From: Amycolatopsis benzoatilytica AK 16/65
GTDB lineage: Bacteria > Actinomycetota > Actinomycetes > Mycobacteriales > Pseudonocardiaceae
Reading direction: 5' to 3'
Assembly: GCF_000383915.1 (NCBI RefSeq)
Contig: NZ_KB912942.1
Location: 566,506-630,505, forward strand
DNA length: 64,000 nucleotides
Of the stretch, positions 25,329-35,978 are shown one piece after another (within the stretch, counting starts at the first letter, position 1; each line of letters begins with the position of its first letter). The notes below the pieces were generated by a model, which was given only the letters and a program-made list of their open reading frames with translations, made no database searches and was not told where the DNA came from. The position numbers were made by a program, and so were the translations under genes.

Positions 25329-26849
25329 TCATTCGCGCCAGCCGACCAGCTCGGCGCCCTTCGCGACGTCCACCCGGTAGCCGAGCGAGACGGTCGCGGA
25401 GGCCCCGGGCGCGATGGCGAGCCGCCAGGAGAGCTGGCCGAGTTCGGTGTGTTCGGCCGGGTCCGGGCTGGTCCGCAGGTCCCGCACGGTGATCGAGTCG
25501 TCTCGCGAGACCGGTGCCTGGTCCAGCACGGTCACGACGGCCTCGCGCGGGCTGTGGTTGGCTACGGTAGTCCGGTATTCGGCTTCGCGGCGGCGCTGGC
25601 CGGAGAGCGTCGCTTTGCTGGCGGTTCTCCGGACCAGTTCGCGCTCGACGCGGATCCGGTCGTCGACGCCCAGCGCGAGTTCGCGTTCCTCGCCTGGCGC
25701 CCACAGCTCCAGCTGCGTAGTGCCGACGAACTCGGTCTCGTTGAACACCGCGGCGCGGCCGGGCCGGAGGGTGTGGTCGGCGGTGTTGACCACCTTTGCG
25801 CGCAGGTACGCCTCCTCGCCTCGCGTCGGTGCGGTGACGTAGTCGAGGTCGGCGGTCAGGTCCAGCTGCGCGAGCGTCGTGCGGTGGCCTTGCGCGCCGG
25901 AGGGGATCGCCACCGGCCGGGCTGGCCGGAAGGTGACCGCGGTGGCACCTTGCTCCACCTGAGCGACGAATGACGCGAAGCCGGCTCGGCCGCCCGCGCC
26001 TGGGGCGGGTGCCGCCGCACCGTACGCCGCGGCCAGATCGCGGGCCTTCGGCGCGGGCGGTTGCCGGTCCAGGTACCACGGTGCGAGTTCCGGGATCGTG
26101 ACGGTGTTCGCCGGCCGTGCGGTGGAGAGCGTCAGCTCGCACTCCGGCCAGTCTTCGCCGGTGTGCTGGCTGACCAGACCGTACGAGGTGACTGTGACGT
26201 CGGTGCTGCGCACTCGCACGTCGTACCCGGACTCCCAGGATGCACCGGGGACCACATAGGACAGTTCAATTTCGGCGGTGGCAGGTGATTCCAGGTCGAC
26301 TGCAATGGTGGAGCTGTCCTGTTCGGACTGCGCGCCGCGAGTTTCGATCTGCCGGTCGAGCGCGGCGAGATCATCGCGCAGCTGTGCCAGCCGCGTGGTG
26401 CGCGCGCGGCGTTCCTTGAGGGCGGCGGCCAGCTGGGTACTGAGTGCTTCGCTCACTTCTTCGACGCGACTGGGGTTGGCGCTGCCGTCGGCCAACGCCT
26501 TAGCGAAGCTATTGCCGCTTCGCCGGGCGAGGCCGGTGAGAAGCTCGACGCGCGCACCTGCGGCGCTCTCGTCGTCCACGACCGCGTCGATCGTCGCCTG
26601 ATCCGCTTTCCGCTGTTCGACGAGCGCGCGCAGCGTCGCGTCCGCGGGTGCGGCATGTTGCGCGTACTCGACGTCGACGCCGGTGACGAGTGCGTCTCCG
26701 GTACCGCTTACGCGCACCGATGCAGCGTCCAGCGAGACGGGCAGTCCGGTGATCTCGATACGTGTGCCGTCAGCTGGCGTGACGTGACAGCGGCGGGTTA
26801 CGCGCGCTTGTTGGGGATAGACAGTGACCGCGGTGATCGGTGCGTCCAT
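25329..26849 (-). CDS. DUF4139 / MuiA-like protein
   Basis: 506 residues beginning MDAPITAVTVYPQQARVTRR, the usual opening of the DUF4140/DUF4139 (mucoidy inhibitor A-like) family. A coiled coil of about 80 residues (ALKERRARTTRLAQLRDDLAALDRQIE) separates the N-terminal domain from the C-terminal DUF4139 domain (ELSYVVPGASWESGYDVRV ... ). No signal peptide. Function is unresolved in the family. The ATG lies 7 nt after TAACGT, a leaderless promoter. Convergent with the CBS gene and divergent from the S15 peptidase. Confidence 0.85.
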   Translation of the reverse strand: MDAPITAVTVYPQQARVTRRCHVTPADGTRIEITGLPVSLDAASVRVSGTGDALVTGVDVEYAQHAAPADATLRALVEQRKADQATIDAVVDDESAAGARVELLTGLARRSGNSFAKALADGSANPSRVEEVSEALSTQLAAALKERRARTTRLAQLRDDLAALDRQIETRGAQSEQDSSTIAVDLESPATAEIELSYVVPGASWESGYDVRVRSTDVTVTSYGLVSQHTGEDWPECELTLSTARPANTVTIPELAPWYLDRQPPAPKARDLAAAYGAAAPAPGAGGRAGFASFVAQVEQGATAVTFRPARPVAIPSGAQGHRTTLAQLDLTADLDYVTAPTRGEEAYLRAKVVNTADHTLRPGRAAVFNETEFVGTTQLELWAPGEERELALGVDDRIRVERELVRRTASKATLSGQRRREAEYRTTVANHSPREAVVTVLDQAPVSRDDSITVRDLRTSPDPAEHTELGQLSWRLAIAPGASATVSLGYRVDVAKGAELVGWRE

Positions 26850-26856
26850 GGCTCCG

Positions 26857-26862
26857 ACGTTA
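26857..26862 (-). promoter_or_regulatory. Leaderless -10 of the DUF4139 gene
   Basis: TAACGT on the minus strand with 7 nt to ATG 26849. The same hexamer is used by lexA and by the gene at 57500. Confidence 0.45.
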
Positions 26863-26899
26863 GTCGGTTGACGCGGGCTGTGGTTGCCGGAAGTGTCTG

Positions 26900-28705
26900 A
26901 TGGGCTTGCCTGCTTCGTCCGAGTTGGGGGTTCTGGTGCGCGTTGCAACTCGGGTTGCTGCCGTGTTCGTCGCAGTGGCCACTTTGACCGTGCCTTCGAT
27001 CGCTGAAGCCGCGACGCCGCCCGCGCCGGTCTTCACCGGCGGACAGGCGCAGCCGGTCTTCGACCCGAAAGACGTCGTGCGTGAAGACGTCTGGGTCACC
27101 GCGCCGGTCGACAGCGACCACGACGGCAAGCCTGACCTCGTCCACGCGCAGGTAGTGCGTCCGCGCGCGACCGAGCAGGGCATAAAGGTCCCGGTCGTGT
27201 ACGAGGCGAGCCCGTACTTCGCGGGCGGCAACGACGTAGCGAACCACAACGTCGACACCGAGCTGTACGTGCCGGGTCCGCACGCCGCACCGCCGATCGG
27301 GTGGAGCTACCAGGACTACTTCACCGCGCGCGGCTTCGCGGTCGTCTACGGCGAATCGCTCGGCACCGGCCTGTCCACCGGCTGCCCGACCACCGGCGAC
27401 GTGAACGAGACGATCGGCGCGCGCTCCGTAGTCGACTGGCTCAACGGCCGCGCTGCCGCGCGCAACGAGGCCGGAGCGCCCGTCGCGGCGAGCTGGACCA
27501 CCGGAAAGACCGGCATGATGGGCGTTTCGTACAACGGCACTCTGCCCAACGCGGTGGCCAGCACCGGAGTCGATGGGCTCGAGACGATCGTGCCGATCGC
27601 CGCCATTTCGAACTGGTACGACTACTACCGCAACGACGGTGCGGTCGTCGCGGCCGGCGGCTATCAGGGCGAGGACGCGGACGTCCTCGCCGAATACGTC
27701 TACTCGCGGGCTGACCGGAAGATCTGCCGTCCGGTCATCGACGGGCTCACCGCTTCGCAGGACCGAGTGACCGGCGACTACAGCAAGTTCTGGGACGTCC
27801 GGAACTACCGCAACGACGTCGGCAAGGTGCACGCGTCGGTCCTCGCGGTGCACGGTCTGAACGACTGGAACGTGAAGACCGAACAGGTCGCGACCTGGTA
27901 CGAAGCGCTGAAGAAGCACGGCGTCGAGCACAAGATCTGGCTGCACCAGTCCGGCCACGCCGACCCGGTTTCGCTGCGCCGCGACGTCTGGCTCGCAACG
28001 CTCAACAAGTGGATGTCGCACTACCTCTACGGCATCGACAACGGCATCGAGCGCGAGCCGAAGGCGACGATCCAGCGCGAGGACAAGTCATGGGTCGACG
28101 AGGCCGACTGGCCCGCTCCGGGCACCTCGGACGTCACGGTGCACCCGTGGCCCGGCGGCCGCGCGACCGGCGCTCTCGACCGGCAGCCAGTGCCGGGAAA
28201 GCCCGCCGTCGAGACACTGTCCGACGACGCGAGCAAGGCGATCGAACAGCTCTCCGACGCTGCTTCGTCCGGGAACCGCTTGCGCTACCGCACTTCTGCC
28301 GCGACCGCGCCGGTGCGGCTGTCCGGCACCGCGAGGGCCGAGCTGCGGCTTTCCTTCGATCGTCCGGCGGCCAACGTGACCGCGGTGCTCCTGGACCGCG
28401 CGCCGGACGGCAGTTCGCACGTGATCAGCCGGGGCTGGACGGACCCGCAGAACCGGGTCAGCGCGGCGGTGACCTCGCCGATCACGCCCGGTCAGCGGTA
28501 CCGCATCGAGGTCTCGCTGATGCCGAAGGACTACGTCCTGGCCGCCGGGCACCGGCTTGAGTTCGTGCTCGCCTCCAGCGACCACGACTTCACGCTGCGA
28601 CCGCGTCCGGGCACCGGGCTGGCGCTGGACTTGACCGGAACGACAGTGACGCTGCCGATTGTCGGTGGGAAGAAAGCGTTCTACTCGGCGATCCCCGCGC
28701 GGTAG
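26900..28705 (+). CDS. Secreted S15 family peptidase (Xaa-Pro dipeptidyl-peptidase)
   Basis: 601 residues. A signal peptide (hydrophobic core AAVFVAVATLTVPSIAEAA) sends it out of the cell. The S15 alpha/beta-hydrolase domain holds the nucleophile in GVSYNGT, aspartate in HGLNDWNV and histidine in HQSGHADP. A C-terminal beta-sandwich (about 420-600, ending in the HRLEFVLASSDHDF region) is the usual XPDAP_C domain. It should release Xaa-Pro dipeptides, although some relatives act as esterases. ATG 26900 has GGAAG 6 nt upstream; GTG 26936 would give a more standard signal peptide. The 3' end overlaps the response-regulator gene by 25 bp. Confidence 0.92.
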   Translation: MGLPASSELGVLVRVATRVAAVFVAVATLTVPSIAEAATPPAPVFTGGQAQPVFDPKDVVREDVWVTAPVDSDHDGKPDLVHAQVVRPRATEQGIKVPVVYEASPYFAGGNDVANHNVDTELYVPGPHAAPPIGWSYQDYFTARGFAVVYGESLGTGLSTGCPTTGDVNETIGARSVVDWLNGRAAARNEAGAPVAASWTTGKTGMMGVSYNGTLPNAVASTGVDGLETIVPIAAISNWYDYYRNDGAVVAAGGYQGEDADVLAEYVYSRADRKICRPVIDGLTASQDRVTGDYSKFWDVRNYRNDVGKVHASVLAVHGLNDWNVKTEQVATWYEALKKHGVEHKIWLHQSGHADPVSLRRDVWLATLNKWMSHYLYGIDNGIEREPKATIQREDKSWVDEADWPAPGTSDVTVHPWPGGRATGALDRQPVPGKPAVETLSDDASKAIEQLSDAASSGNRLRYRTSAATAPVRLSGTARAELRLSFDRPAANVTAVLLDRAPDGSSHVISRGWTDPQNRVSAAVTSPITPGQRYRIEVSLMPKDYVLAAGHRLEFVLASSDHDFTLRPRPGTGLALDLTGTTVTLPIVGGKKAFYSAIPAR

Positions 28706-29322
28706 GCGAACGCGACAGCTTGCGCACGATCGCGAAGCCCGGCCTTGGAGAGCAGGTGATTGATGTGCGTCTTCACCGTCGCTTCGCTGACCACGAGGGT
28801 GCGCGCGATCTCCGTGTTCGACAGCCCGGCCGCGATCAGCCGCAGTACCTCGACCTCGCGCGCAGTGAGTCCTTCGAGTTCCTTCGTCCGCACCGGCGTC
28901 CGGCTGGCCGCGGCCGCCACCAGCCGTTGCTGCAACGCGCCATCCACAGTGGACTGTCCGGCCGCGGCGGACTTAAGAGCGCGAGCGATCGCTTCGGCGT
29001 CCGCGTCCTTCGTGAGGAACCCGCGCGCGCCCGCCTTGAGCGCGGCGAGCAGGGAGCCGTCGTCGGCGTACGTGGTCAGCACGACGACCTCGGTCCCCGG
29101 GTGCTGCGCGCGGACCATCTCGGTGGTCTCGACGCCGTCGCGGTTCGGCATCCGCAGGTCGACGAGCAGCACGTCCGGCTGGTGCTCCGCGACGAGATCG
29201 AACGCCTGCACGCCGTCCGCCGCCGCACCGACCACCTCGATGCCGGGCAGCAGCTTGAGCAGCGTGACCAGCCCTTCGCGTACGACGGCCTGATCGTCGG
29301 CCAGTACGACGCGCAACGTCAC
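28681..29322 (-). CDS. NarL/LuxR-type response regulator
   Basis: 213 residues. The receiver domain has the acidic pocket (LADDQ), phospho-acceptor Asp in DVLLVDLRMP and Lys in FLTKDAD. The C-terminal LuxR helix-turn-helix is LTAREVEVLRLIAAGLSNTEIARTLVVSEATVKTHINHLLSK. GTG 29322 overlaps the kinase stop (GTGA), so the pair is translationally coupled. A longer frame upstream would overlap the kinase by more and is not needed. It converges on the S15 gene with a 25-bp overlap. Confidence 0.95.
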   Translation of the reverse strand: MTLRVVLADDQAVVREGLVTLLKLLPGIEVVGAAADGVQAFDLVAEHQPDVLLVDLRMPNRDGVETTEMVRAQHPGTEVVVLTTYADDGSLLAALKAGARGFLTKDADAEAIARALKSAAAGQSTVDGALQQRLVAAAASRTPVRTKELEGLTAREVEVLRLIAAGLSNTEIARTLVVSEATVKTHINHLLSKAGLRDRAQAVAFAYRAGIAE

Positions 29323-30446
29323 GCCGGCACCGTCAGATGAATCCGCCATCCGTCCTCCCCAGGCCCGCATTCGAGCATCCCGTTCAGCAACGCGACCCGC
29401 TCGCTCATGCCCCGCAAACCGTATCCCGGCGCGGGCGGGTCCGGCGGGCGACGGCCTTGTCGGTCGGCGATGGTCAGCTCGACGTCGTTGTCCGCGTACG
29501 CGAGTTTGACGTCGACAGCAGCGCCACCAGCGTGTTTACGCGAGTTCGCAAGGGCTTCTTGCACTGCGCGGACGAGCGTCGTGCCGAGCGTCGCGTCCAG
29601 GTCACGCGGCTCGCCTTCGATCACCAGGTCGGCACGAGAGCCGGTGTCGAGCCGGTACGCGGCGAGAAGGTCCGACACTGCGCGCTCTACGGGTACGGCA
29701 TCTTCGCGGAGCGCGGCGACCGCCTTGCGCGCTTCGGCGAGACCGTCCGACGCGAGCCGCTGTGCGCGCTCAATCTGCGCGAGAGACTCTTCGCTGGCAC
29801 CGTCGCGGACCATCATCAATCGTGCGCCCTGAAGGTTGAGCGCGAGACCGGCGAGAGAGTGCGCGAGTACGTCGTGCAGCTCGCGAGCGATCCGCGTGCG
29901 CTCGGCGAGAGCAGCCGCGCGAGCGTGCTCCTCGCTGGCAGTCTGCGCGCGGGCCAGGGCGAGCTCGGTTTGCTCCAGCCGCTCCGCGCGGCCCCGCCGG
30001 TTTGCCGCCAACAGGATCATCACGGCGAGGACCCCGAAGAGGGCGAGAGTGTTGAGCAAGTCGAGCGAGTGGACGATCGCCCAGATCGCGACCGCGACCG
30101 CCGACGCCCCCAACGCCAGCGACGCCGCGACCCGGCCGCTCACCCGCAAGGTGTAGAAGGCGCCGCCGAACATCGTCGCCGAGGTCCACGCGCCCGACTG
30201 GATGATCCAGAGCGTGCCCGCCGCGGCGACGATGACGATCATGACCGTCGGCAGCAGCCAGCGCGGCTGCGACTCTTTGGTGAGCAGGAGCGCGGGCACG
30301 GACAGCGCGAGAAGCAGCACGATCAGCGGCCAGGCCACCGGCCGCGCGTGCGGGATCGCGAAGACGGTCGGGATCGCGAGCACGCCCCAGCGCACCCAGT
30401 CGGCGCGCTCGAACCGCCGCCGCGCCGCGGCGAACGGTGTGCTCAT
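29319..30446 (-). CDS. Sensor histidine kinase (HisKA_3 type)
   Basis: 375 residues. About four or five membrane helices occupy residues 15-150. A short coiled coil follows, then the dimerization and phosphoacceptor helix RIARELHDVLAHSLAGLALNLQGAR with its histidine, and a degenerate HATPase domain (VQEALANSRKHA, GYGLRGMSERV). GGGAGGG precedes the ATG. No large extracellular sensor loop is present, so it may sense the membrane. It is partner to the response regulator downstream and divergent from an M23 peptidase 92 bp away, a plausible target. Confidence 0.94.
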   Translation of the reverse strand: MSTPFAAARRRFERADWVRWGVLAIPTVFAIPHARPVAWPLIVLLLALSVPALLLTKESQPRWLLPTVMIVIVAAAGTLWIIQSGAWTSATMFGGAFYTLRVSGRVAASLALGASAVAVAIWAIVHSLDLLNTLALFGVLAVMILLAANRRGRAERLEQTELALARAQTASEEHARAAALAERTRIARELHDVLAHSLAGLALNLQGARLMMVRDGASEESLAQIERAQRLASDGLAEARKAVAALREDAVPVERAVSDLLAAYRLDTGSRADLVIEGEPRDLDATLGTTLVRAVQEALANSRKHAGGAAVDVKLAYADNDVELTIADRQGRRPPDPPAPGYGLRGMSERVALLNGMLECGPGEDGWRIHLTVPA

Positions 30447-30538
30447 GGATCCCTCCCCGCGTCCTTGTACGGAAAATGTACTGGCTCGGGCTTGGCTGGG
30501 CCGTGTCGGACATTTCGCCCCCACAGGAGGTACGTCCC

Positions 30539-31390
30539 ATGTCCAGGTTGAGACGGCTCGCGGCGGTCGCCGCCGCGGTGGCACTGCCCGCGTGCGGCTT
30601 GACGCTGGCCGCCCAGTCGACGGCGTCCGCGGCGCCGAACTTCCAGGTGCCCTTCAAGTGCGGGGTGACCGTCACCGCGGCGACCTTCAGCGGGCACAAC
30701 CCGGCGAACTCGGTCGACTTCCAGAAGTCCGGCATCACCGGCATGCCGGTGACCGCGTCCGCTCCGGGCACCGTCACCCGCGTCGCGAACGAGGGCAGCA
30801 CCAGCTACGGCCGCTGGATCGAGCTGGACCATGGCGGCGGCTGGCGGACCCGGTACGCCCACCTGTCCGAGCAGGAAGTGTCGGTGGGCCAGAGCATCGG
30901 ACAGGGGCAGGAAATCGGCAAGGCGGGCGCGACCGGCGGGGTGACCGGACCGCACCTGCATTTCGAGGAGAACTTGAACGGCGTGACGCAGAAGGCCGTG
31001 CTGAACGGCGTCGCTGTCCCGTACTACGGCAAGAAGGACTTCACGAGCAAGAACGGCTGCGGTGGCAACCCGTATTCGGCGACGCAGGTCTGCGGGTCGG
31101 GCTTCTCGGTCATCGACCAGCAGGGTCTCGGTTCGGCCGGCACGACGTACCTGCTGTACAACGCGTCCACTAAGGAGAACTGCGTGACGACGCTGAAGGC
31201 GACGTCGCTGGGCACGGCCAGCGCGGCGTCGGCCTTCCTGGAAGTGCAGGGCTCGACGCGGGTCACCGACAGCGGGAACTTCACTTATTACGCGGGCCCG
31301 GTGAAGAAGGCGGCCGGCGCGAAGTGCGTGCAGTGGGGCGGTTCGGTCGGCTCGTCGGCGTACACGAGCCCGTTCGAACACTGCGGCTGA
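30539..31390 (+). CDS. Secreted M23 family metallopeptidase
   Basis: 283 residues. A signal peptide (about 1-32, ALPACGLTLAAQSTASAA) precedes an M23 (lysostaphin-like) domain: SGHNPANSVDFQ carries the first His/Asp zinc ligands, and HLHFEENLNG the HxH pair. The C-terminal 110 residues contain several cysteines and look like a cell-wall or beta-rich accessory domain. ALPAC resembles a lipobox, but the cysteine is followed by a normal signal-peptidase I region, so lipidation is uncertain. AGGAGG lies 8 nt before the ATG. Probable peptidoglycan endopeptidase. Confidence 0.88.
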   Translation: MSRLRRLAAVAAAVALPACGLTLAAQSTASAAPNFQVPFKCGVTVTAATFSGHNPANSVDFQKSGITGMPVTASAPGTVTRVANEGSTSYGRWIELDHGGGWRTRYAHLSEQEVSVGQSIGQGQEIGKAGATGGVTGPHLHFEENLNGVTQKAVLNGVAVPYYGKKDFTSKNGCGGNPYSATQVCGSGFSVIDQQGLGSAGTTYLLYNASTKENCVTTLKATSLGTASAASAFLEVQGSTRVTDSGNFTYYAGPVKKAAGAKCVQWGGSVGSSAYTSPFEHCG

Positions 31391-31615
31391 CACTGCGGTT
31401 TCTCTCTTAGGTCTGACGGCGGTGCCGGGCGGGGTCCATCCCGTTCCGGCGACGCCGTTTCTTTTGTCCGCTGGGTTTTCCGCCGATGCACACCCCACCG
31501 ACATTTTCGCCGCCGAGTTCCTTCCGGGCCCCCGTTTTGTCCACAACGTCTTGATGCGTCCACAGATTTGTCCGGGAAGCCGTTTCGGCCCATTTCCGCG
31601 GCGCAGAGTGGACGC

Positions 31616-32755
31616 GTGACCACCTCGACGCAGCCCGGCACGGTCCGGGCCACCCTCCGCAAGCCCGCCGACCTGCTCGCTTCGCTGCCGTACCTGCTCG
31701 GTTTCCGCCCCGCCGATTCGCTCGTGCTGCTCGGCAACCGGACGCCGGGGACCTCGATCGGCCTGATCCTGCGCGCGGACCTTCCGCCCCGGGAACTCCA
31801 AGCGAGGCAAGCGGACGCGCTGGTGCCGCGGTTCGCCGACTCGGAACACGACGGCGTGACCGCGGTAGTCGTCGGCGGCTCAGCTGACGAAGACGGTCCA
31901 CCGCACGCCGATTTCGTCGAGGAACTAGAGCGAGCGTTGTCCGAGCATCAGCTGCGCCTGTTCCATGCTCTCTGGGTCCCCTCCATCGACACCGGCGAGC
32001 CCTGGGCGTGTTATCGACATGCCGACTGCACCGGAACTCTGCCGGATCCGAAGGAAACCGTCGTCGCAGCCGCGACAACCGAGGCCGGCTTCGTCGTCTT
32101 CCCGAGCCGCGACGACCTGGCCGCGGTGCTGGCACCCCGGTCCGCGGATGCCCTGACTCGACGCACGGAGATGCTGGCGTCGTCTCCCGAACCGTTGCGC
32201 CTGCCCGGCATGGCTCCCAGCGACGTTTTAGCCGCTGCCGCAATGGAAATCCGAGCCGCCTTCGTGCGCCAGCGCCGGGGAGAAGGCCCGCCCGACGACG
32301 ATCAGGCACTCTGCCTCGCACATGCTTTGACACTCGCACCGATCCGCGAGGCGTGCCTCGCCCTGGCGGTCCCGGCGCACACGCCGTTGGCGCGCGAAGC
32401 CGAGGAGGTGTGGCTGTCTCTGGTGCGGGAACTGCCCGCACCGCACCGTGCGGAAGCCGCGCTGCAACTCGGTTACGTCGCGTTGATGAGGGGAGAGGGA
32501 GCGTTGGCCGGGATGGCGCTGGCGAACGCAGTCGAAGCTGACCCCGCCAACCTGGCGGCATGCCTGCTGCACACGGCGTGGAACATCGGGACGGATCCGG
32601 CGAAACTGACCGGTCTGGCCAACTCCGACACCGCGGCGGACCTTGGTCTCACGCCGCCTGATTCGGCTCGCGGTACCGCTGGACCGGCGGGCGATCCCGG
32701 GGCGGGTGTCGCCGCGCGGGAACGAAGACCGGAACCGCCGTCCGGCTTGAGGTGA
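31616..32755 (+). CDS. DUF4192 family protein
   Basis: 379 residues. LRKPADLLASLPYLLGFRPADSLVLLG near the N-terminus is the signature of DUF4192, a family widespread in actinobacteria with no known function. The rest is alpha/beta with Ala-rich helices. The C-terminal part (LGYVALMRGEGALAGMALANAVEADPANLAACLL) looks like a TPR-like helical repeat. The tail (from about 340) is Pro/Gly/Arg-rich and disordered. GTG 31616 follows CAGAGT by 6 nt, a weak leaderless fit; no Shine-Dalgarno sequence. Confidence 0.85.
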   Translation: MTTSTQPGTVRATLRKPADLLASLPYLLGFRPADSLVLLGNRTPGTSIGLILRADLPPRELQARQADALVPRFADSEHDGVTAVVVGGSADEDGPPHADFVEELERALSEHQLRLFHALWVPSIDTGEPWACYRHADCTGTLPDPKETVVAAATTEAGFVVFPSRDDLAAVLAPRSADALTRRTEMLASSPEPLRLPGMAPSDVLAAAAMEIRAAFVRQRRGEGPPDDDQALCLAHALTLAPIREACLALAVPAHTPLAREAEEVWLSLVRELPAPHRAEAALQLGYVALMRGEGALAGMALANAVEADPANLAACLLHTAWNIGTDPAKLTGLANSDTAADLGLTPPDSARGTAGPAGDPGAGVAARERRPEPPSGLR

Positions 32756-32840
32756 CCCGGTTCGGCGTTGTTTCTGCCGGTTTGATCCCGTCAGGCTGCC
32801 GAGAGTGGTCCATTGTGCTGCGACGGACCTCGATGCGGAC

Positions 32841-32876
32841 GGGGCGGCGGCGAGGACCGAACCTCGCCGCCGCCCC
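32841..32876 (-). terminator. Hairpin terminator of galE
   Basis: Fifteen-base arms 32841-32855 (GGGGCGGCGGCGAGG) and 32862-32876 are perfect complements around a 6-nt loop. It lies 20 nt after the galE stop and between convergent genes, so it may act in both directions. Confidence 0.8.
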
Positions 32877-32896
32877 GCGATCGTCAAGCGGCCCGT

Positions 32897-33877
32897 TCAG
32901 GAGCGTCGCGACTGGGTGAACTGCCAGGCATCCGACACGATCCCGTCGAGGTCGGTTCGCTTGGGCGTCCAGCCGAGTTCGGCGTTGGCCTTGTCGCTCG
33001 ACGCGACCAGCACCGACGGGTCGCCGGCGCGGCGCGGGGCCACCTCGGCGGGGATGGCGTGCCCGGTCACCCGGCGGCACGCCTCCACGACCTCCAGCAC
33101 GGAGAACCCGGTGCCGCTGCCGAGGTTGTAGATGCGGTGCTCGCCCTCCGTCGCGTGGCGCAGGGCGAGGAGGTGGGCGTCGGCGAGGTCGACGACGTGG
33201 ATGTAGTCGCGGACCGCGGTTTTGTCCGGCGTCGGGTAGTCGTCGCCGTAGATCGAGATGTGCGCCCGGTCGCCGGTGGCGACCTGCAGGACGAGGGGGA
33301 TGAGATGGGTTTCGGTGGTGTGCCGTTCGCCGAACGCGCCATAGGCGCCGGCCACGTTGAAGTAGCGCAGGCTCACCGCGGCGATGCCGTGGGCGCGGGA
33401 GAAGCTGGTGATCGCGTGGTCGATCGCGAGCTTCGTGGCGCCGTAGGTGTTGGTCGGCTGAGTCGGCGCGGTCTCCTCGATCGGCGACACGTCCGGTTCG
33501 CCGTAGGTCGCCGCGGTGGAGGAGAACACCAGGCGCGGCGTGCCGTGCGCTTTCATCGCCTCCAGCAGTCGCAGCGAGGTGACGACATTGCCTTCCCAGT
33601 ACTTCGCCGGGTCGCTCATCGACTCGCCCACCAGCGACTTCGCCGCGAAGTGCAGCACCCCGTCGAAGCCTTCGCCGAGGAGGTCCGCGGCGACCTCGGC
33701 TGCGTCGCCCTCGACGAAGCGCGCCTGCGGGTGCACCGCGTCCGCGTGCCCGGTCGACAGGTCGTCCACCACAGTGACCTGGTGACCGGCCTCGATGAGG
33801 CGGGCGGCGCACACGCTGCCCACGTACCCCGCGCCGCCTGTCACGATGAGTTTCAGGGGGCTCTGCTGGTCCGTCAC
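32897..33877 (-). CDS. galE: UDP-glucose 4-epimerase
   Basis: GalE interconverts UDP-glucose and UDP-galactose. 326 residues. NAD-binding GGAGYVGS is near the N-terminus, SSTAATYG supplies the catalytic Ser/Thr, and YGATK the Tyr-x-x-x-Lys pair. RYFNVAGA and the C-terminal LGWTPKR are typical. GTG start with AAAGG 7 nt upstream. It is third in a dtxR-galK-galE set, separated from galK by 87 bp containing a hairpin, so its expression may be partly independent. Confidence 0.95.
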   Translation of the reverse strand: MTDQQSPLKLIVTGGAGYVGSVCAARLIEAGHQVTVVDDLSTGHADAVHPQARFVEGDAAEVAADLLGEGFDGVLHFAAKSLVGESMSDPAKYWEGNVVTSLRLLEAMKAHGTPRLVFSSTAATYGEPDVSPIEETAPTQPTNTYGATKLAIDHAITSFSRAHGIAAVSLRYFNVAGAYGAFGERHTTETHLIPLVLQVATGDRAHISIYGDDYPTPDKTAVRDYIHVVDLADAHLLALRHATEGEHRIYNLGSGTGFSVLEVVEACRRVTGHAIPAEVAPRRAGDPSVLVASSDKANAELGWTPKRTDLDGIVSDAWQFTQSRRS

Positions 33878-33892
33878 GTCATGGCCTTTCTG

Positions 33893-33927
33893 CTGAGGGG
33901 AGACTGTGCGGCCCAGTCTTCCCTCAG
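33893..33927 (-). terminator. Hairpin between galK and galE
   Basis: CTGAGGGGAGACTG (33893-33906) and CAGTCTTCCCTCAG (33914-33927) pair over 14 bp with one G-U and a 7-nt loop. It lies 38 nt after the galK stop and 16 nt before the galE start, so it could terminate, attenuate or protect the upstream message. Confidence 0.65.
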
Positions 33928-33964
33928 TGCGACGCGACGGAACCTCCGGGGGTTGCTCTGGCGC

Positions 33965-35145
<1,181 letters not shown>

Positions 35146-35149
<4 letters not shown>

Positions 35150-35841
35150 TTGGCGAGCGCCAGCACGGCGTGCAGGGCCGCGGTGGACACCTGCGCGGCA
35201 CCTTCGGTGCCCTGGACCTCGACCGTGGCACTGCCGCCGGACGCCTTGCCGATCGTGACGATCCCGCCCGGCACGATGCCGACCGTGCGCAGCTCGGTGA
35301 GCAGCGACTCGTCCAGCTGGACGTGCTCGGCGATACGGCGGATCTCGACGTCGCCGCCGCCGGTGCGGGCGAACTCGTCCAGGCGGATCAGCCCGTCCTC
35401 GGCGCGCGGCGCGGGGTCTCCGTCGCCGAGCTTGTCGAGCCCGGGGATCGGGTTGCCGTAGGGCGAGGTGGTCGGGTGGTCGAGCAGCTTCACCAGCTTG
35501 CGCTCGACGGCCTCGCTCATGACGTGCTCCCAGCGGCACGCTTCGTTGTGCACGTGCTCCCATTCCAGGCCGATGACGTCGACGAGGAGGCGTTCGGCGA
35601 GGCGGTGCTTGCGCATGACGGCGACCGCGAGCTCGTGCCCGTGGTCGGTCAGCTGCAGGTGCCGGTCGTCGGCCACCACCACCAGGCCGTCGCGTTCCAT
35701 CCTGGCCACGGTCTGGCTCACCGTGGGCCCGCTCTGCTGCAGGCGCTCCGCGATCCGGGCGCGCAGCGGAACGACCCCTTCCTCTTCGAGTTCGTAGATG
35801 GTGCGCAGGTACATCTCGGTGGTGTCGATGAGATCGTTCAC
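35146..35841 (-). CDS. DtxR/IdeR family metal-dependent repressor
   Basis: 231 residues, matching IdeR/DtxR length. The N-terminal winged helix ([48 protein letters not shown]) is followed by the metal-binding dimerization domain ([41 protein letters not shown], supplying His, Glu and Cys ligands). An SH3-like C-terminal domain ends the protein. GTG 35841 has AAGGGG upstream; an ATG at 35868 is possible. It is fused in operon with galK. A dtxR-galE operon is known in corynebacteria, so the link to Leloir genes is old. No iron box is visible nearby. Confidence 0.93.
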
Positions 35842-35978
35842 GCTGTCCCCTTCGTCCGCGTAGCTCATCGTAGTCGTTGGCCCCGACAGCGACGGCACGC
35901 CTCGGCGTAACGACCCGGTGGCGCGGAAAAGTCCGCTCCCGGTGCGCGAACCGCGTCCGGACCTGCAGGATGGGGTCC

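Noticed and set aside
12698-31545. Possible replication origin from TTGTCCACA boxes at 12698-12706 and 31537-31545
   Set aside because: Each place has only one full DnaA box, 19 kb apart, with no dnaA, dnaN or gyrB gene and no AT-rich unwinding region. They are treated as possible regulatory sites at most.
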